From Pseudomonadota bacterium (GTDB lineage: Bacteria > Pseudomonadota > Gammaproteobacteria > Burkholderiales > JABEVD01): a stretch of 6,572 nucleotides of DNA. Of the stretch, positions 1 through 6,572 are shown piece after piece; within the stretch, counting starts at the first letter, position 1, and every line of letters starts with the position of its first letter. Location of the stretch: NCBI GenBank assembly GCA_021811205.1, contig JAJZPK010000146.1, positions 1 through 6,572 on the forward strand, given 5' to 3'. A model generated the notes under the pieces. That model was not told the DNA's origin. It made no database searches and saw only the letters and a list, made by a program, of their open reading frames with translations. Made by a program: the position numbers and the translations under genes.

Positions 1-880
1 CAATATCAGGCTCTCCATACAGACACACAGCGTCTTTCCCCAGCGCTTTCAGCAAGAACCAGCCTTGCATCATGCTTACTGAGGGAATGTCGATGATCGT
101 GTAGCGGGGTACGCCTAAGCGAATTGTCTGTAAAGCTGTTCCGCCGAGCCCCCCGCCTATCTCGCAAAAATTAGACAATCCGAATGTCGATGCAATTTCG
201 CGCATGCGCCAGCTAGTGTAAACGTCATCGGGAACGCGTGGGTCGATTATTTGCCCGTCTACAAAGAGACCAAACTCGCCGATAACAGGTGGTCGCCCGA
301 TGCGGGCACCCACTGTGGATTCGATACGATCGACCAGTTCCGTCGCGCTAATTGCGATGTTCTCTCCGTATCGTCCCTGCTCGGGGTTTTCATGCGGAAG
401 GGCGCCGATTGCCTCGGCCAGGGATGCCAAGCGATCAAGCAACAAAAGCACGCTGGCTTCCCTGGCTTCTCCTGCGACCGACATCGCCTTGAAGGCGCCA
501 GGCCCCGTGCCCAGGCCGTATCCTAATCCGGTGCGTAACCCGTTTCGCATGAAAGATGCGAAACCAGTAATGTCGCCTTCTGCCATGAGGCGGTAAAATT
601 CGCCATGGAATTCGTGTTTGACCATTTCCCAAATACCAGAGTGTGGTTGGTCTATGGGGGCAATGTGTTTCGACTCATTGCTTACCATCGCATGGTAGGA
701 AGCAAGCAGGCGGCTGGCAATCTCGATATCTTCCTGTCCCGCAGGGGAAGGATCGAGATACAGCCGTTCGCATATTTCTGGGGAGTGCGCGAAGTGGTGT
801 AGCGCATGCCAGAATGAGTTTCTGGGGAAGGTGTGAAGGGGATGTTGGCTGACATTGAATGAAATCTCTTCGCTTGTCAT
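1..880 (-). CDS. Putative sugar O-methyltransferase (NanM-like, SAM-dependent), 3' end cut by window edge
   Basis: An uninterrupted minus-strand frame gives 293 codons and has no stop before the left edge, so the C-terminus is missing. The N-terminal ~230 residues are mostly helical with no recognised catalytic motif; a Gly-rich stretch lies at about residues 114-128. A Rossmann-type SAM site follows: motif I is FCEIGGGLGG (residues 238-247), then strand 2 ends with the acidic residue D264 in TIIDIPS. This EIGGGxGG plus tYtIIDiP pattern is what I know from putative sugar O-methyltransferases of the NanM type found in surface-glycan loci; the family call is from memory of motifs, not a search. 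The start at 880 is chosen because GGAAGAG lies 5 bases upstream. An in-frame ATG at 910 would add ten residues but has no visible ribosome site. The gene diverges from manC, so it probably belongs to the same glycan locus and may methylate a deoxy-sugar. The acceptor is unknown. Confidence 0.8.
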   Translation of the reverse strand, partial: MTSEEISFNVSQHPLHTFPRNSFWHALHHFAHSPEICERLYLDPSPAGQEDIEIASRLLASYHAMVSNESKHIAPIDQPHSGIWEMVKHEFHGEFYRLMAEGDITGFASFMRNGLRTGLGYGLGTGPGAFKAMSVAGEAREASVLLLLDRLASLAEAIGALPHENPEQGRYGENIAISATELVDRIESTVGARIGRPPVIGEFGLFVDGQIIDPRVPDDVYTSWRMREIASTFGLSNFCEIGGGLGGTALQTIRLGVPRYTIIDIPSVSMMQGWFLLKALGKDAVCLYGEPDI

Positions 881-885
881 CGACG

Positions 886-892
886 CTCTTCC
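886..892 (-). promoter_or_regulatory. Ribosome-binding site deciding the methyltransferase start
   Basis: On the minus strand GGAAGAG lies 5 bases before the ATG at 880-878. It favours this start over the in-frame ATG at 910-908, which is preceded by AT-rich sequence without a purine-rich site. Confidence 0.5.
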
Positions 893-1040
893 ATATGGTT
901 TTTCAGCCATGTGAATATCAATTGGGCAGCTAATCCCTGGGCGGGACGGCAACCCGGATTCGGTGATGACATCCTACTTGTGTCAAGGTACACTTGCAAC
1001 ATCCCTTAACATGTTCGCATATCGATCCTCCTGCAGATAT

Positions 1041-1046
1041 AAGGAG
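1041..1046 (+). promoter_or_regulatory. Strong Shine-Dalgarno-like AAGGAG, unusually far from the manC ATG
   Basis: AAGGAG is a near-perfect ribosome site but ends 18 bases before the ATG at 1065 and 27 before the ATG at 1074. Its AGGA can pair with TCCT at 1029-1032, and the flanking ATCC (1025-1028) can pair with GGAT (1048-1051), leaving a GC bulge. The site may therefore sit in a small hairpin. No ATG, GTG or TTG lies at the usual 5-9 base spacing in the manC frame; the only nearby non-standard codon is ATT at 1050. Confidence 0.35.
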
Positions 1047-1064
1047 CGGATTTATAAAGACCAC

Positions 1065-2501
1065 ATGAGCGAAATGATCATTCCACTGATTCTTTCCGGC
1101 GGCTCCGGGTCCCGTCTGTGGCCGGTATCCCGCGAATCCCACCCCAAGCCCTTTATGAAGCTGCCAGATGGGGAAAGCCTTCTGGCCAAAACGTTTTCCA
1201 GGGCTGCGTCCCTTGAAGGAGTTTCCGAGATATTGACGATCACCAATCGGGAATACTATTTCAAGAGCCGGGACGAGTATCTTGAAGCGAAGAAATCCTG
1301 CCCGAAGGTTGCTGACACCTATCTCCTCGAGCCTTTCGGCAGGAACACGGCGGCTGCAGTTATTCTCGGCGCCCTGGATGTGGCTGCGAGGTATGGCGGT
1401 GAAACCCTGATTCTCGCCATGCCGGCAGACCACCTGGTCGAAGATGTCGATGCTTTCCGGATTGCAGTGAGCAAGGCTTCCGAACTCGCAAGGCAGGGGC
1501 GTCTGGTGACCTTCGGCATCACTCCGGGTTTTCCAGAAACCGGATTCGGCTACATCGAATGTGGGGAGCCCGGGGCGGATGCGGGATCGGGGATGGTGAG
1601 CCGATTCGTCGAAAAACCGTCTCTCGACAGGGCTCGGGAGTATGTGGCGTCCGGAAATTACCTCTGGAATTCAGGCATATTCTGCTTCTCTGCGGGAACG
1701 GTCATCAAGGAATTCGAGGTGCACGCCCCTGATATTCATGCCGCTGCAGTCAAGTGCTGGGAAGCTACCGGCAGGAATGGTGCCATGACCGAAATCGATC
1801 CTGATACTTTTTCTGAAGTTCCCGACAATTCCTTCGATTATGCGGTGCTTGAAAAATCTGATGCGGTGGCCGTGGTGCCGTCCGACTTCGGCTGGAGCGA
1901 TATCGGCTCCTGGAATGCGGTGAGCGATCTGGTCTCTCCAGACGCTGCGGGCAACAGGGTTCTCGGCGAGGCGCTGCTTCTGGATGTTTCGGATACTTAC
2001 ATCCAGAGTGAAGGAAAGATGGTCGCTGCGATAGGAGTCGACAACCTGCTGATCGTCGATACCCCTGATGCGCTTCTGGTGGCGGACCGGGATCATGCCC
2101 AGGACGTGAAGAAGGTAGTCGGGCAATTGAAGAGCATGGGGCATGAGAGCCACAAACTGCATCGCACGATGTTTCGTCCCTGGGGAAGCTACACGGTGCT
2201 CGAGGAAGGCCAGAATTTCAAAATCAAGCGCATCGTGGTGAAGCCAGGAGCATCGCTGTCCCTGCAAATGCATTACCACAGAAGCGAGCACTGGATCGTG
2301 GTCAGCGGCACTGCCAGTATCGTCAATAATGAAAACACCATGCTCGTCAGAACCAACGAGTCGACCTACATCCCCTCGGGGCACCGGCACCGGCTTGCCA
2401 ATCCAGGAATCACCGATCTTGTGATGATCGAGGTGCAAAGCGGAGAATATCTGGGTGAGGATGATATCGTGCGCTTCGACGATGAGTACGGTCGAAAATG
2501 A
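1065..2501 (+). CDS. manC: Bifunctional mannose-1-phosphate guanylyltransferase / mannose-6-phosphate isomerase
   Basis: This cytoplasmic enzyme of the AlgA/CpsB/ManC family makes GDP-mannose from mannose-1-phosphate and GTP; its second domain interconverts fructose-6-phosphate and mannose-6-phosphate. From the ATG at 1065 it has 478 residues, normal for the family. The N-terminal nucleotidyltransferase domain (about 4-290) shows the pyrophosphorylase signature LSGGSGSRLWP (10-20) with K28, then EPFGRNTAAA (89-98), the MPADH loop (119-123), ETGFGYIE (158-165), FVEKP (181-185) and GWSDIGSW (276-283). The C-terminal cupin-type isomerase domain (about 365-475) shows QMHYHRSEHW (401-410), whose His and Glu residues are the usual metal ligands, and the family-typical EVQSGEYLGEDDIVRFDDEYGR ending, quoted here only by its ends at 456 and 477. 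The open frame reaches back to 963, but that extension is not family-like; M1065 or M1074 is the real start. It is the first gene of an operon with gmd, 30 bases downstream. It could equally be labelled algA or cpsB; the function is the same. Confidence 0.96.
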   Translation: MSEMIIPLILSGGSGSRLWPVSRESHPKPFMKLPDGESLLAKTFSRAASLEGVSEILTITNREYYFKSRDEYLEAKKSCPKVADTYLLEPFGRNTAAAVILGALDVAARYGGETLILAMPADHLVEDVDAFRIAVSKASELARQGRLVTFGITPGFPETGFGYIECGEPGADAGSGMVSRFVEKPSLDRAREYVASGNYLWNSGIFCFSAGTVIKEFEVHAPDIHAAAVKCWEATGRNGAMTEIDPDTFSEVPDNSFDYAVLEKSDAVAVVPSDFGWSDIGSWNAVSDLVSPDAAGNRVLGEALLLDVSDTYIQSEGKMVAAIGVDNLLIVDTPDALLVADRDHAQDVKKVVGQLKSMGHESHKLHRTMFRPWGSYTVLEEGQNFKIKRIVVKPGASLSLQMHYHRSEHWIVVSGTASIVNNENTMLVRTNESTYIPSGHRHRLANPGITDLVMIEVQSGEYLGEDDIVRFDDEYGRK

Positions 2502-2531
2502 ACTCGGAACTTTGATTTAGGGAACAAATTT

Positions 2532-3617
2532 ATGAAGAAAGTTGCACTGATCACAGGGGTGACGGGGCAGGACGGCGCCTATCTTGCCGAATTGTTGCTG
2601 GGCAAGGGTTATGAAGTGCATGGTATCAGGCGTCGCGCCTCGCTTTTCAATACTGCCCGGATCGATCATTTGCACAAGGATGTCCATGAAAAGGATGTCC
2701 GCTTCTTTCTCCATTACGGAGACATGACCGATTCTTCAAGCTTGGTCAGAATCATCCAGAAGGTTCAGCCGGACGAAATCTACAACCTCGCGGCGCAAAG
2801 TCATGTGGCGGTTTCCTTCGAGGAGCCCGAATACACCGCGAATTCAGATGCATTGGGTGCCTTGAGGATACTTGAGGCGATCAGGATACTGGGGCTGGAG
2901 AAGAAAACCCGTTTTTATCAGGCGTCCACCTCCGAACTCTATGGCCTGGTTCAGGAAATTCCCCAGAAGGAAACTACCCCATTCTATCCCCGTTCCCCCT
3001 ATGCGGTGGCGAAGCTCTATGCATACTGGATCACGGTGAACTACAGGGAAGCTTACGGGATATACGCCTGCAATGGGATTTTGTTCAATCACGAGAGCCC
3101 CGTCCGGGGCGAGACTTTCGTGACACGAAAGATCACAAGGGCACTGGCCCGGATCAGCCTCGGGCTGCAGGACTGCCTGTATCTTGGAAATCTGGATTCT
3201 CTGCGGGACTGGGGGCATGCGAAGGACTATGTCGAGATGCAGTGGCTGATGCTGCAGCAGGAAAAGCCCGAGGATTTCGTGATCGCAACAGGGGTACAAT
3301 ATTCGGTTCGGGACTTCGTGAATGCTGCGGCTGCCGAGTTGGGATTGAAGATCGAATGGCGCGGAAAGGGAGTGGACGAGAAGGGGTACGACCCGGCAGG
3401 AAAGTGCATTGTCGCGGTCGATCCGCGGTATTTCAGGCCTGCCGAAGTGGAGACCCTGCTCGGCGATCCCAGAAAGGCGAAAGAAAAACTCGGATGGGTT
3501 CCGCGAATCACTTTCCCGGAACTGGTTTCTGAGATGATGCGGGAAGATCTGAAATCTGCCAAAAGGGACCAGCTCGTCAAAAAGCACGGTTTTTCCGCCC
3601 ACGATTACAACGAATGA
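2532..3617 (+). CDS. gmd: GDP-mannose 4,6-dehydratase
   Basis: This is a cytoplasmic NADP-dependent extended short-chain dehydrogenase that converts GDP-D-mannose to GDP-4-keto-6-deoxy-D-mannose, the branch point to GDP-fucose, GDP-rhamnose and GDP-perosamine. Its 361 residues match the family (about 345-375). The nucleotide-binding loop is GVTGQDG (9-15). The RRRAS segment (33-37) is the arginine loop that in this family contacts NADP and stabilises the tetramer. [11 protein letters not shown] (82-92) is typical. By alignment with the E. coli enzyme the catalytic set is T133 and E135 (in STSELYG) with Y157 and K161 (in SPYAVAK). [11 protein letters not shown] (183-193) is the family substrate-binding segment. 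All expected key residues are present, so it should be active. AGGGA ends 8 bases before the ATG. It shares an operon with manC, which supplies its substrate, and overlaps the next gene by four bases. Confidence 0.96.
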   Translation: MKKVALITGVTGQDGAYLAELLLGKGYEVHGIRRRASLFNTARIDHLHKDVHEKDVRFFLHYGDMTDSSSLVRIIQKVQPDEIYNLAAQSHVAVSFEEPEYTANSDALGALRILEAIRILGLEKKTRFYQASTSELYGLVQEIPQKETTPFYPRSPYAVAKLYAYWITVNYREAYGIYACNGILFNHESPVRGETFVTRKITRALARISLGLQDCLYLGNLDSLRDWGHAKDYVEMQWLMLQQEKPEDFVIATGVQYSVRDFVNAAAAELGLKIEWRGKGVDEKGYDPAGKCIVAVDPRYFRPAEVETLLGDPRKAKEKLGWVPRITFPELVSEMMREDLKSAKRDQLVKKHGFSAHDYNE

Positions 3618-4633
3618 ATGAGTTGACAATGGGGAAACTGGATGCCAAGCGAGCATTGATCGCCGGTATTTCTGGACCGGATGGCAGTTACCTCGCCAAA
3701 TTCCTGCTTGAAAAGGGGTACGAGGTGATCGGCGCATCCAGAGATGCGCAGGCGGCATCTTTTTCCAATCTGGAAAAGCTGGATATTCGGGACAAGGTGA
3801 AAACCGTCTCGATGTCGCTAAACGATTTCAGGAGCGTCCTGCAGACCCTGGTTCAGGTGAGGCCGGACGAGATCTACAATCTTGCGGCGCAGAGCTCTGT
3901 GGGGCTTTCCTTCGATCAACCGGTGGAAACCATGGACAGCATCAGCATCGGTACCCTCAATCTGCTCGAGGCGGTTCGATTCCTGGATATGCCGATCAGG
4001 CTCTATAGCGCGGGATCGAGCGAATGCTTTGGCGACACGGGTGAAACCGCAGCAGATGAGTCCACTCCTTTTCGTCCGAGAAGCCCCTACGCTGTAGCAA
4101 AGGCCGCAGCCTTCTGGGAGGTGGCGAATTATCGAGAAGCCTACAATCTCTATGCCTGCTCCGGAATCCTGTTCAATCATGAGTCTCCCTTGAGGCCCGA
4201 CAGGTTCGTGACCAAGAAGATTTTGAATGCCGCATCCAGGATTTCGAACGGCAGCAAGGAGAGATTGCGTCTTGGCAGTCTGGATATCCGCCGCGATTGG
4301 GGCTGGGCGCCGGAATATATCGAAGCGATGTGGTTGATGCTGCAGAAAGATGAACCTGACGATTATATTGTGGCTACCGGCGAGACCCATTCCCTGCGCG
4401 AGTTCGTTGCGGAGGTTTTCTCCAATTTCGACCTCGACTGGCAGGAGTATGTCGATTTCGACCCCACGCTTGTGCGCCCCAACGAGTTGCTTGTCAGCCG
4501 TGCAGACCCCTACAAAGCTTACCGGGAACTGGGATGGCGTGCGAAATACAGGATGAAGGATGTTGCGTCCATGCTGGTTGATTGGGCGAAAGCACATGAA
4601 GACGTGGTTCCGGGAGTTCGGGCAGTGAGATAA
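3614..4633 (+). CDS. GDP-mannose 4,6-dehydratase-like paralogue (extended SDR family)
   Basis: This 339-residue nucleotide-sugar short-chain dehydrogenase is clearly related to the preceding Gmd: [16 protein letters not shown] (85-100), SPYAVAK (157-163), NYREAY (172-177), [10 protein letters not shown] (185-194) and [17 protein letters not shown] (227-243) all have counterparts there. It has diverged at telling places. The nucleotide loop is GISGPDG (18-24), with Pro for the usual Gln. The RRRAS arginine loop is replaced by SRDAQ (42-46). The catalytic Thr position is S135, although E137, Y159 and K163 are kept. It should bind a GDP-4-keto or GDP-hexose substrate with NAD(P), but whether it is a second dehydratase, a reductase or an epimerase cannot be told. 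It does not resemble classical Rmd or Fcl. Its ATG overlaps the gmd stop (ATGA), implying translational coupling; an alternative in-frame ATG is at 3629. Neither start has a strong ribosome site. It is the last gene of the operon. Confidence 0.85.
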   Translation: MNELTMGKLDAKRALIAGISGPDGSYLAKFLLEKGYEVIGASRDAQAASFSNLEKLDIRDKVKTVSMSLNDFRSVLQTLVQVRPDEIYNLAAQSSVGLSFDQPVETMDSISIGTLNLLEAVRFLDMPIRLYSAGSSECFGDTGETAADESTPFRPRSPYAVAKAAAFWEVANYREAYNLYACSGILFNHESPLRPDRFVTKKILNAASRISNGSKERLRLGSLDIRRDWGWAPEYIEAMWLMLQKDEPDDYIVATGETHSLREFVAEVFSNFDLDWQEYVDFDPTLVRPNELLVSRADPYKAYRELGWRAKYRMKDVASMLVDWAKAHEDVVPGVRAVR

Positions 4634-4736
4634 TCGTGCTCAACCAAGGCCTCGAAGAGCGGCGCGAATAGAGAGGGGCAGGAGATGAAAAGGCCGGGAA
4701 GGAATCGCATATCGAATTTCAAGGCCCAGGCAGCCC

Positions 4737-4812
4737 TGCGGGGCAGCCCCGACTAGCGATCTGCTTCACAAGCTTCTATCCTGAATTCTTCTGTGGAACG
4801 CTTGCTGCTCAT
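4737..4812 (-). pseudogene. 5' fragment of IS3-family transposase orfA, frameshifted
   Basis: From the ATG at 4812 the minus strand reads MSSKRSTEEFRIEA, very close to the conserved start of IS3-family OrfA proteins (MSSKRY.EEFKIEAVKQV), which leads into a helix-turn-helix DNA-binding domain. After this the frame reads CEADR and hits TAG at 4755-4753. Skipping one T at 4771/4770 restores VKQIASRGCPA, which again matches the family, so a single-base insertion caused the break. Similarity is lost around 4737. No product is expected. Confidence 0.7.
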
Positions 4813-4875
4813 GGCACCTCCCTGGTTGCCTCAATTTTAAGGTTGAGAGGTGTCTACCGGAAACGGGACGATTCA
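4737..4875 (-). mobile_element. Remnant of an IS3-family insertion sequence (left end only)
   Basis: Read on the minus strand, the fragment begins at 4875 with TGAATCGTCCCGTTTCC, resembling the terminal inverted repeat of IS3-family elements. The GGTAGACACCTC stretch follows, then a short dyad (4830-4847, CTCAA/TTGAG arms), a GGGAGG ribosome site (4822-4817) and the orfA start codon at 4812. This order is the usual layout of an IS3 left end. The remaining orfA, all of orfB and the right inverted repeat are absent, so the element is dead. The left boundary near 4737 is where similarity to orfA fades and is approximate. The terminus lies only 9 bases beyond the cyclase stop codon. Family assignment rests on motif memory. 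Confidence 0.7.
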
Positions 4876-4884
4876 GGGGGCCTT

Positions 4885-6572
4885 TCACGATGCGCTTTCA
4901 GGCTTCGAGGATGGTGCGGCGACCACCCGGTTCTTGCCGGATTTTTTCGCCTGGTACATGGCTTCGTCCGCTCGCTGGATCAGGGTGTGCTGGGTTTCTT
5001 CAGGCTCCCTGAGGGCAACCCCTGCGCTGAAGGTAATGACCCGCTTCTCGTTGTTGTGCAGGAAGATCTTTTTGGTCAGCTCGCGCTGCAGGCGGGTGAT
5101 CGCCTGGACCGCTTCGGTCAGATCGGAGTCGGGCAGGATGATCAGAAATTCCTCTCCGCCGAAGCGCGCGACGACATCGTTGGGCCGCACCGTCTCCTTG
5201 ATGACTTTCGAAAGATGTACGAGCGCATTGTCCCCTGCCTGATGCCCGAGGGTGTCGTTGAGCTTCTTGAAGTCGTCTATGTCCAGCACTGCGATGCAGA
5301 GCGGCGATTTGCGCCGCTTCGAGCGTGAAAGCTCGCGTTCGAAGGCTTCTTCCATGCCGCGCCGGTTGAGGGTCCTTGTTAGCTGGTCTTCCCTGACGAG
5401 TTCCGAGAGGCTTTCCAGTTCGGATTCGAGTTCGATGATGCGCTGGTTGGCTTCGTTCACGCTGGTCTGCGCATTCAAAATGCCTTCCCTCGAGCGCAGG
5501 GTGTCGAGCTGGACGGCGCGGGTTTCCCTCAGCACTTCGTCGAGGATGGCGGTGAATTGGGCGACGTCGTCGCACTGCCTCAGCTTTTCCGAATAGGAGG
5601 TGATCTTGCTGTGGTAACCCCCCGTGCTTTCGGAGAATTCCCCGAGCCGGTCGATGAAGCTCGATATCAGGTTTTTGAGGCTGGATTTGGCCTCGTTGAT
5701 GCTGTGCTTCAACGCGCCCTGTTTGTAGATCACCGACTTGATGCTACGCTCGGCGTCGTCCAGAACCGAAAGCTTGAGCGGGCTGGAAATGATTTCCCTG
5801 ACCACGCCGATTTGCCCCTGCATGTACTGGTCGTCGATCACGATTTCGCTGATGTTCTCGACGATGAGGCGCAAGAGCCTCAGGAGCCCCTCGTGAATTT
5901 CAGCATCGTCCCCGGATCTGATTTCCAGCTTGAACCAGAATTGCTTGAGGCTCGTCGTCAACGCGCTGATCGCATTGGCGTCGAATGCTTCCCGCGCCCG
6001 CTTCGATAGCCTGGTCGCCTCTTCGGAAAGGTCGGGTGCGCGGGAGAGCAGCGATACCAGTCCGATGGAGAGCGCCTGGGCAAGGAGTTCGCGCATGACG
6101 TCCGCGATGGCTTCCTTGCTCTGGAGCTCGCTCGCCTTCCTGACCACCGGTTTTTCGTCGGCGCCGGCAACATCCCCTTGGGTCAGTTCGCCTGCGGAGA
6201 CGGCGCTGGCCGACCAGGATTTGAACAGCGACTGCAATTTTGAATAAAGCGTGTCGGGATTCGCGCCGAACTTGCCGAGCACGGTTTCCAGGCTGTCCCT
6301 TTTCTGCGCGGTCGTCCATCCTGCATGCTTCGTTTCCCATACCCGCAAAAATTCGCGGATCAGGGCATTCCAGGCGAGAGGAGCCCGGGTTTCCTGCCCC
6401 TGGAAGATGCGCGCGAGCGATGACTCGACGTTTTTCCAGTCCTTCCCGACCAGGGATTTTCTGAAGAGATCGGCTGCCTCCAAAATTTCGGGAGAGGACT
6501 GCGGCGAGGATTTGAGCACCCTGTCGAGAATCTCTTCGACTGCCTTGTCGCCGGATGCAGCCGGGATGCCGG
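4885..6572 (-). CDS. Diguanylate cyclase (GGDEF domain) with long coiled-coil N-terminal region, 5' end cut by window edge
   Basis: This enzyme makes cyclic di-GMP from two GTP, the messenger that typically promotes biofilm and polysaccharide production. From the GTG at 6519 there are 544 codons, but the frame stays open to the edge and the extra residues (such as AVEEILDRVLK) look coding, so the true start probably lies outside. Using 6519 as residue 1, residues 1-370 are helical with no recognised sensor; about 255-380 is likely coiled coil (for example IIELESELESLSELV). No transmembrane segment is seen, so it is probably cytosolic. The GGDEF domain spans about 378-535: LTRTLNRRG (380-388), the metal-binding DIDDFKKLND (413-422), an RPND inhibitory I-site (445-448) and the active-site GGEEF (454-458), then ADEAMYQAKKSGKNRV. 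All catalytic elements are intact, predicting an active, product-inhibited cyclase. It ends convergent to the gmd-like gene, beside the IS remnant. Confidence 0.93.
   Translation of the reverse strand, partial: GIPAASGDKAVEEILDRVLKSSPQSSPEILEAADLFRKSLVGKDWKNVESSLARIFQGQETRAPLAWNALIREFLRVWETKHAGWTTAQKRDSLETVLGKFGANPDTLYSKLQSLFKSWSASAVSAGELTQGDVAGADEKPVVRKASELQSKEAIADVMRELLAQALSIGLVSLLSRAPDLSEEATRLSKRAREAFDANAISALTTSLKQFWFKLEIRSGDDAEIHEGLLRLLRLIVENISEIVIDDQYMQGQIGVVREIISSPLKLSVLDDAERSIKSVIYKQGALKHSINEAKSSLKNLISSFIDRLGEFSESTGGYHSKITSYSEKLRQCDDVAQFTAILDEVLRETRAVQLDTLRSREGILNAQTSVNEANQRIIELESELESLSELVREDQLTRTLNRRGMEEAFERELSRSKRRKSPLCIAVLDIDDFKKLNDTLGHQAGDNALVHLSKVIKETVRPNDVVARFGGEEFLIILPDSDLTEAVQAITRLQRELTKKIFLHNNEKRVITFSAGVALREPEETQHTLIQRADEAMYQAKKSGKNRVVAAPSSKPESAS

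Larger units (their letters stand above)
881..1064. other. Divergent intergenic region between methyltransferase and manC
   Basis: This 184-base spacer must hold the promoters of both divergent genes, but none matches consensus well. The best plus-strand candidate is TTCGCA (1014-1019), an 18-base gap and TATAAG (1038-1043), which would start transcription only about 15 bases before the manC ATG. Small dyads are present: CTTG-TGT-CAAG-GTACA-CTTG (977-996), which also contains GTGT/ACAC arms, and the perfect palindrome AACATGTT (1008-1015). They could be operator half-sites, but they are short enough to be chance. No RNA gene is recognised. Confidence 0.35.
4634..4884. other. Intergenic junction between convergent operon end and diguanylate cyclase
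   Basis: The spacer between the convergent gmd-like gene and the diguanylate cyclase gene is 251 bases. The half nearest the cyclase is an IS3-family remnant (annotated separately). In the left part (4634-4736) I recognise nothing. CGGGG-CAG-CCCCG at 4739-4751 forms a 5-bp hairpin but lacks a following T-run, so it is not a convincing terminator for either gene. Confidence 0.5.

Noticed and set aside
963..1064. A 34-codon N-terminal extension of the manC frame.
   Set aside because: ManC proteins start just before the IIPLILSGG segment, and the extension would translate the promoter-like, dyad-containing spacer.
1671..2438. A 255-codon minus-strand open frame inside manC.
   Set aside because: It is antisense to the conserved catalytic motifs of ManC and its translation shows no domain-like pattern.
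2844..3758. A 304-codon minus-strand open frame spanning the end of gmd and start of the paralogue.
   Set aside because: A similar antisense frame (3818-4597) occurs in the paralogue, which is expected from shared codon bias of homologous genes rather than from a real gene.
4739..4751. CGGGG-CAG-CCCCG as an intrinsic terminator.
   Set aside because: The stem is only 5 bp with a 3-base loop and no T-run on either strand; it lies in the degraded orfA sequence.
4685..4756. A 23-codon plus-strand open frame starting ATG AAA AGG, preceded by GAGAGGGG.
   Set aside because: It overlaps the IS remnant, has no recognisable composition or homology, and is short enough to be chance.
4843..5328. A 161-codon plus-strand open frame across the end of the diguanylate cyclase gene.
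   Set aside because: It lies antisense to the conserved GGDEF domain and IS terminus; its openness follows from the codon bias of the real gene.
1..6572. CRISPR arrays, tRNA or rRNA genes, toxin-antitoxin or phage genes.
   Set aside because: I saw no regularly spaced repeats, RNA-gene signatures or corresponding proteins on either strand.

Overview
The window looks like the edge of a surface-polysaccharide (O-antigen or exopolysaccharide) locus from a Gram-negative proteobacterium. A betaproteobacterium is my best guess, from the style of the ManC and GGDEF proteins and a GC content in the mid-50s per cent (about 52% by hand count at 1-240, about 58% at 5101-5280). I cannot name a genus from sequence alone.

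Layout. Bases 1-880 (minus strand) hold the first 293 codons of a gene that runs off the left edge. It encodes a SAM-dependent methyltransferase resembling the putative sugar O-methyltransferase (NanM-type) family. A 184-base divergent spacer follows. Next come three plus-strand genes in a tight operon: manC (1065-2501, bifunctional mannose-1-phosphate guanylyltransferase / mannose-6-phosphate isomerase), gmd (2532-3617, GDP-mannose 4,6-dehydratase) and a gmd-like paralogue (3614-4633) that overlaps gmd by an ATGA junction. After the operon, bases 4634-4884 carry a decayed fragment of an IS3-family insertion sequence. It comprises the left end plus the first codons of a frameshifted orfA, reading on the minus strand. 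From 4885 to the right edge, also on the minus strand, is a large diguanylate cyclase gene whose frame is still open at the window edge, so its true N-terminus is probably missing.

How the genes work together. ManC makes GDP-mannose and Gmd converts it to GDP-4-keto-6-deoxy-mannose. A reductase (Rmd, Fcl) or an aminotransferase (Per) would then give GDP-rhamnose, GDP-fucose or GDP-perosamine. No classical version of these enzymes is in the window; the gmd paralogue is the only candidate next-step enzyme here, and its role is open. The methyltransferase could decorate the resulting deoxy-sugar. The diguanylate cyclase makes the second messenger c-di-GMP, which often controls polysaccharide output, but here its link to the locus is only proximity.

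The most rewarding points are the divergent tandem Gmd paralogue, the IS3 remnant at the junction, the edge-truncated methyltransferase, and the odd translation-start region of manC. I do not see a wholly new system.
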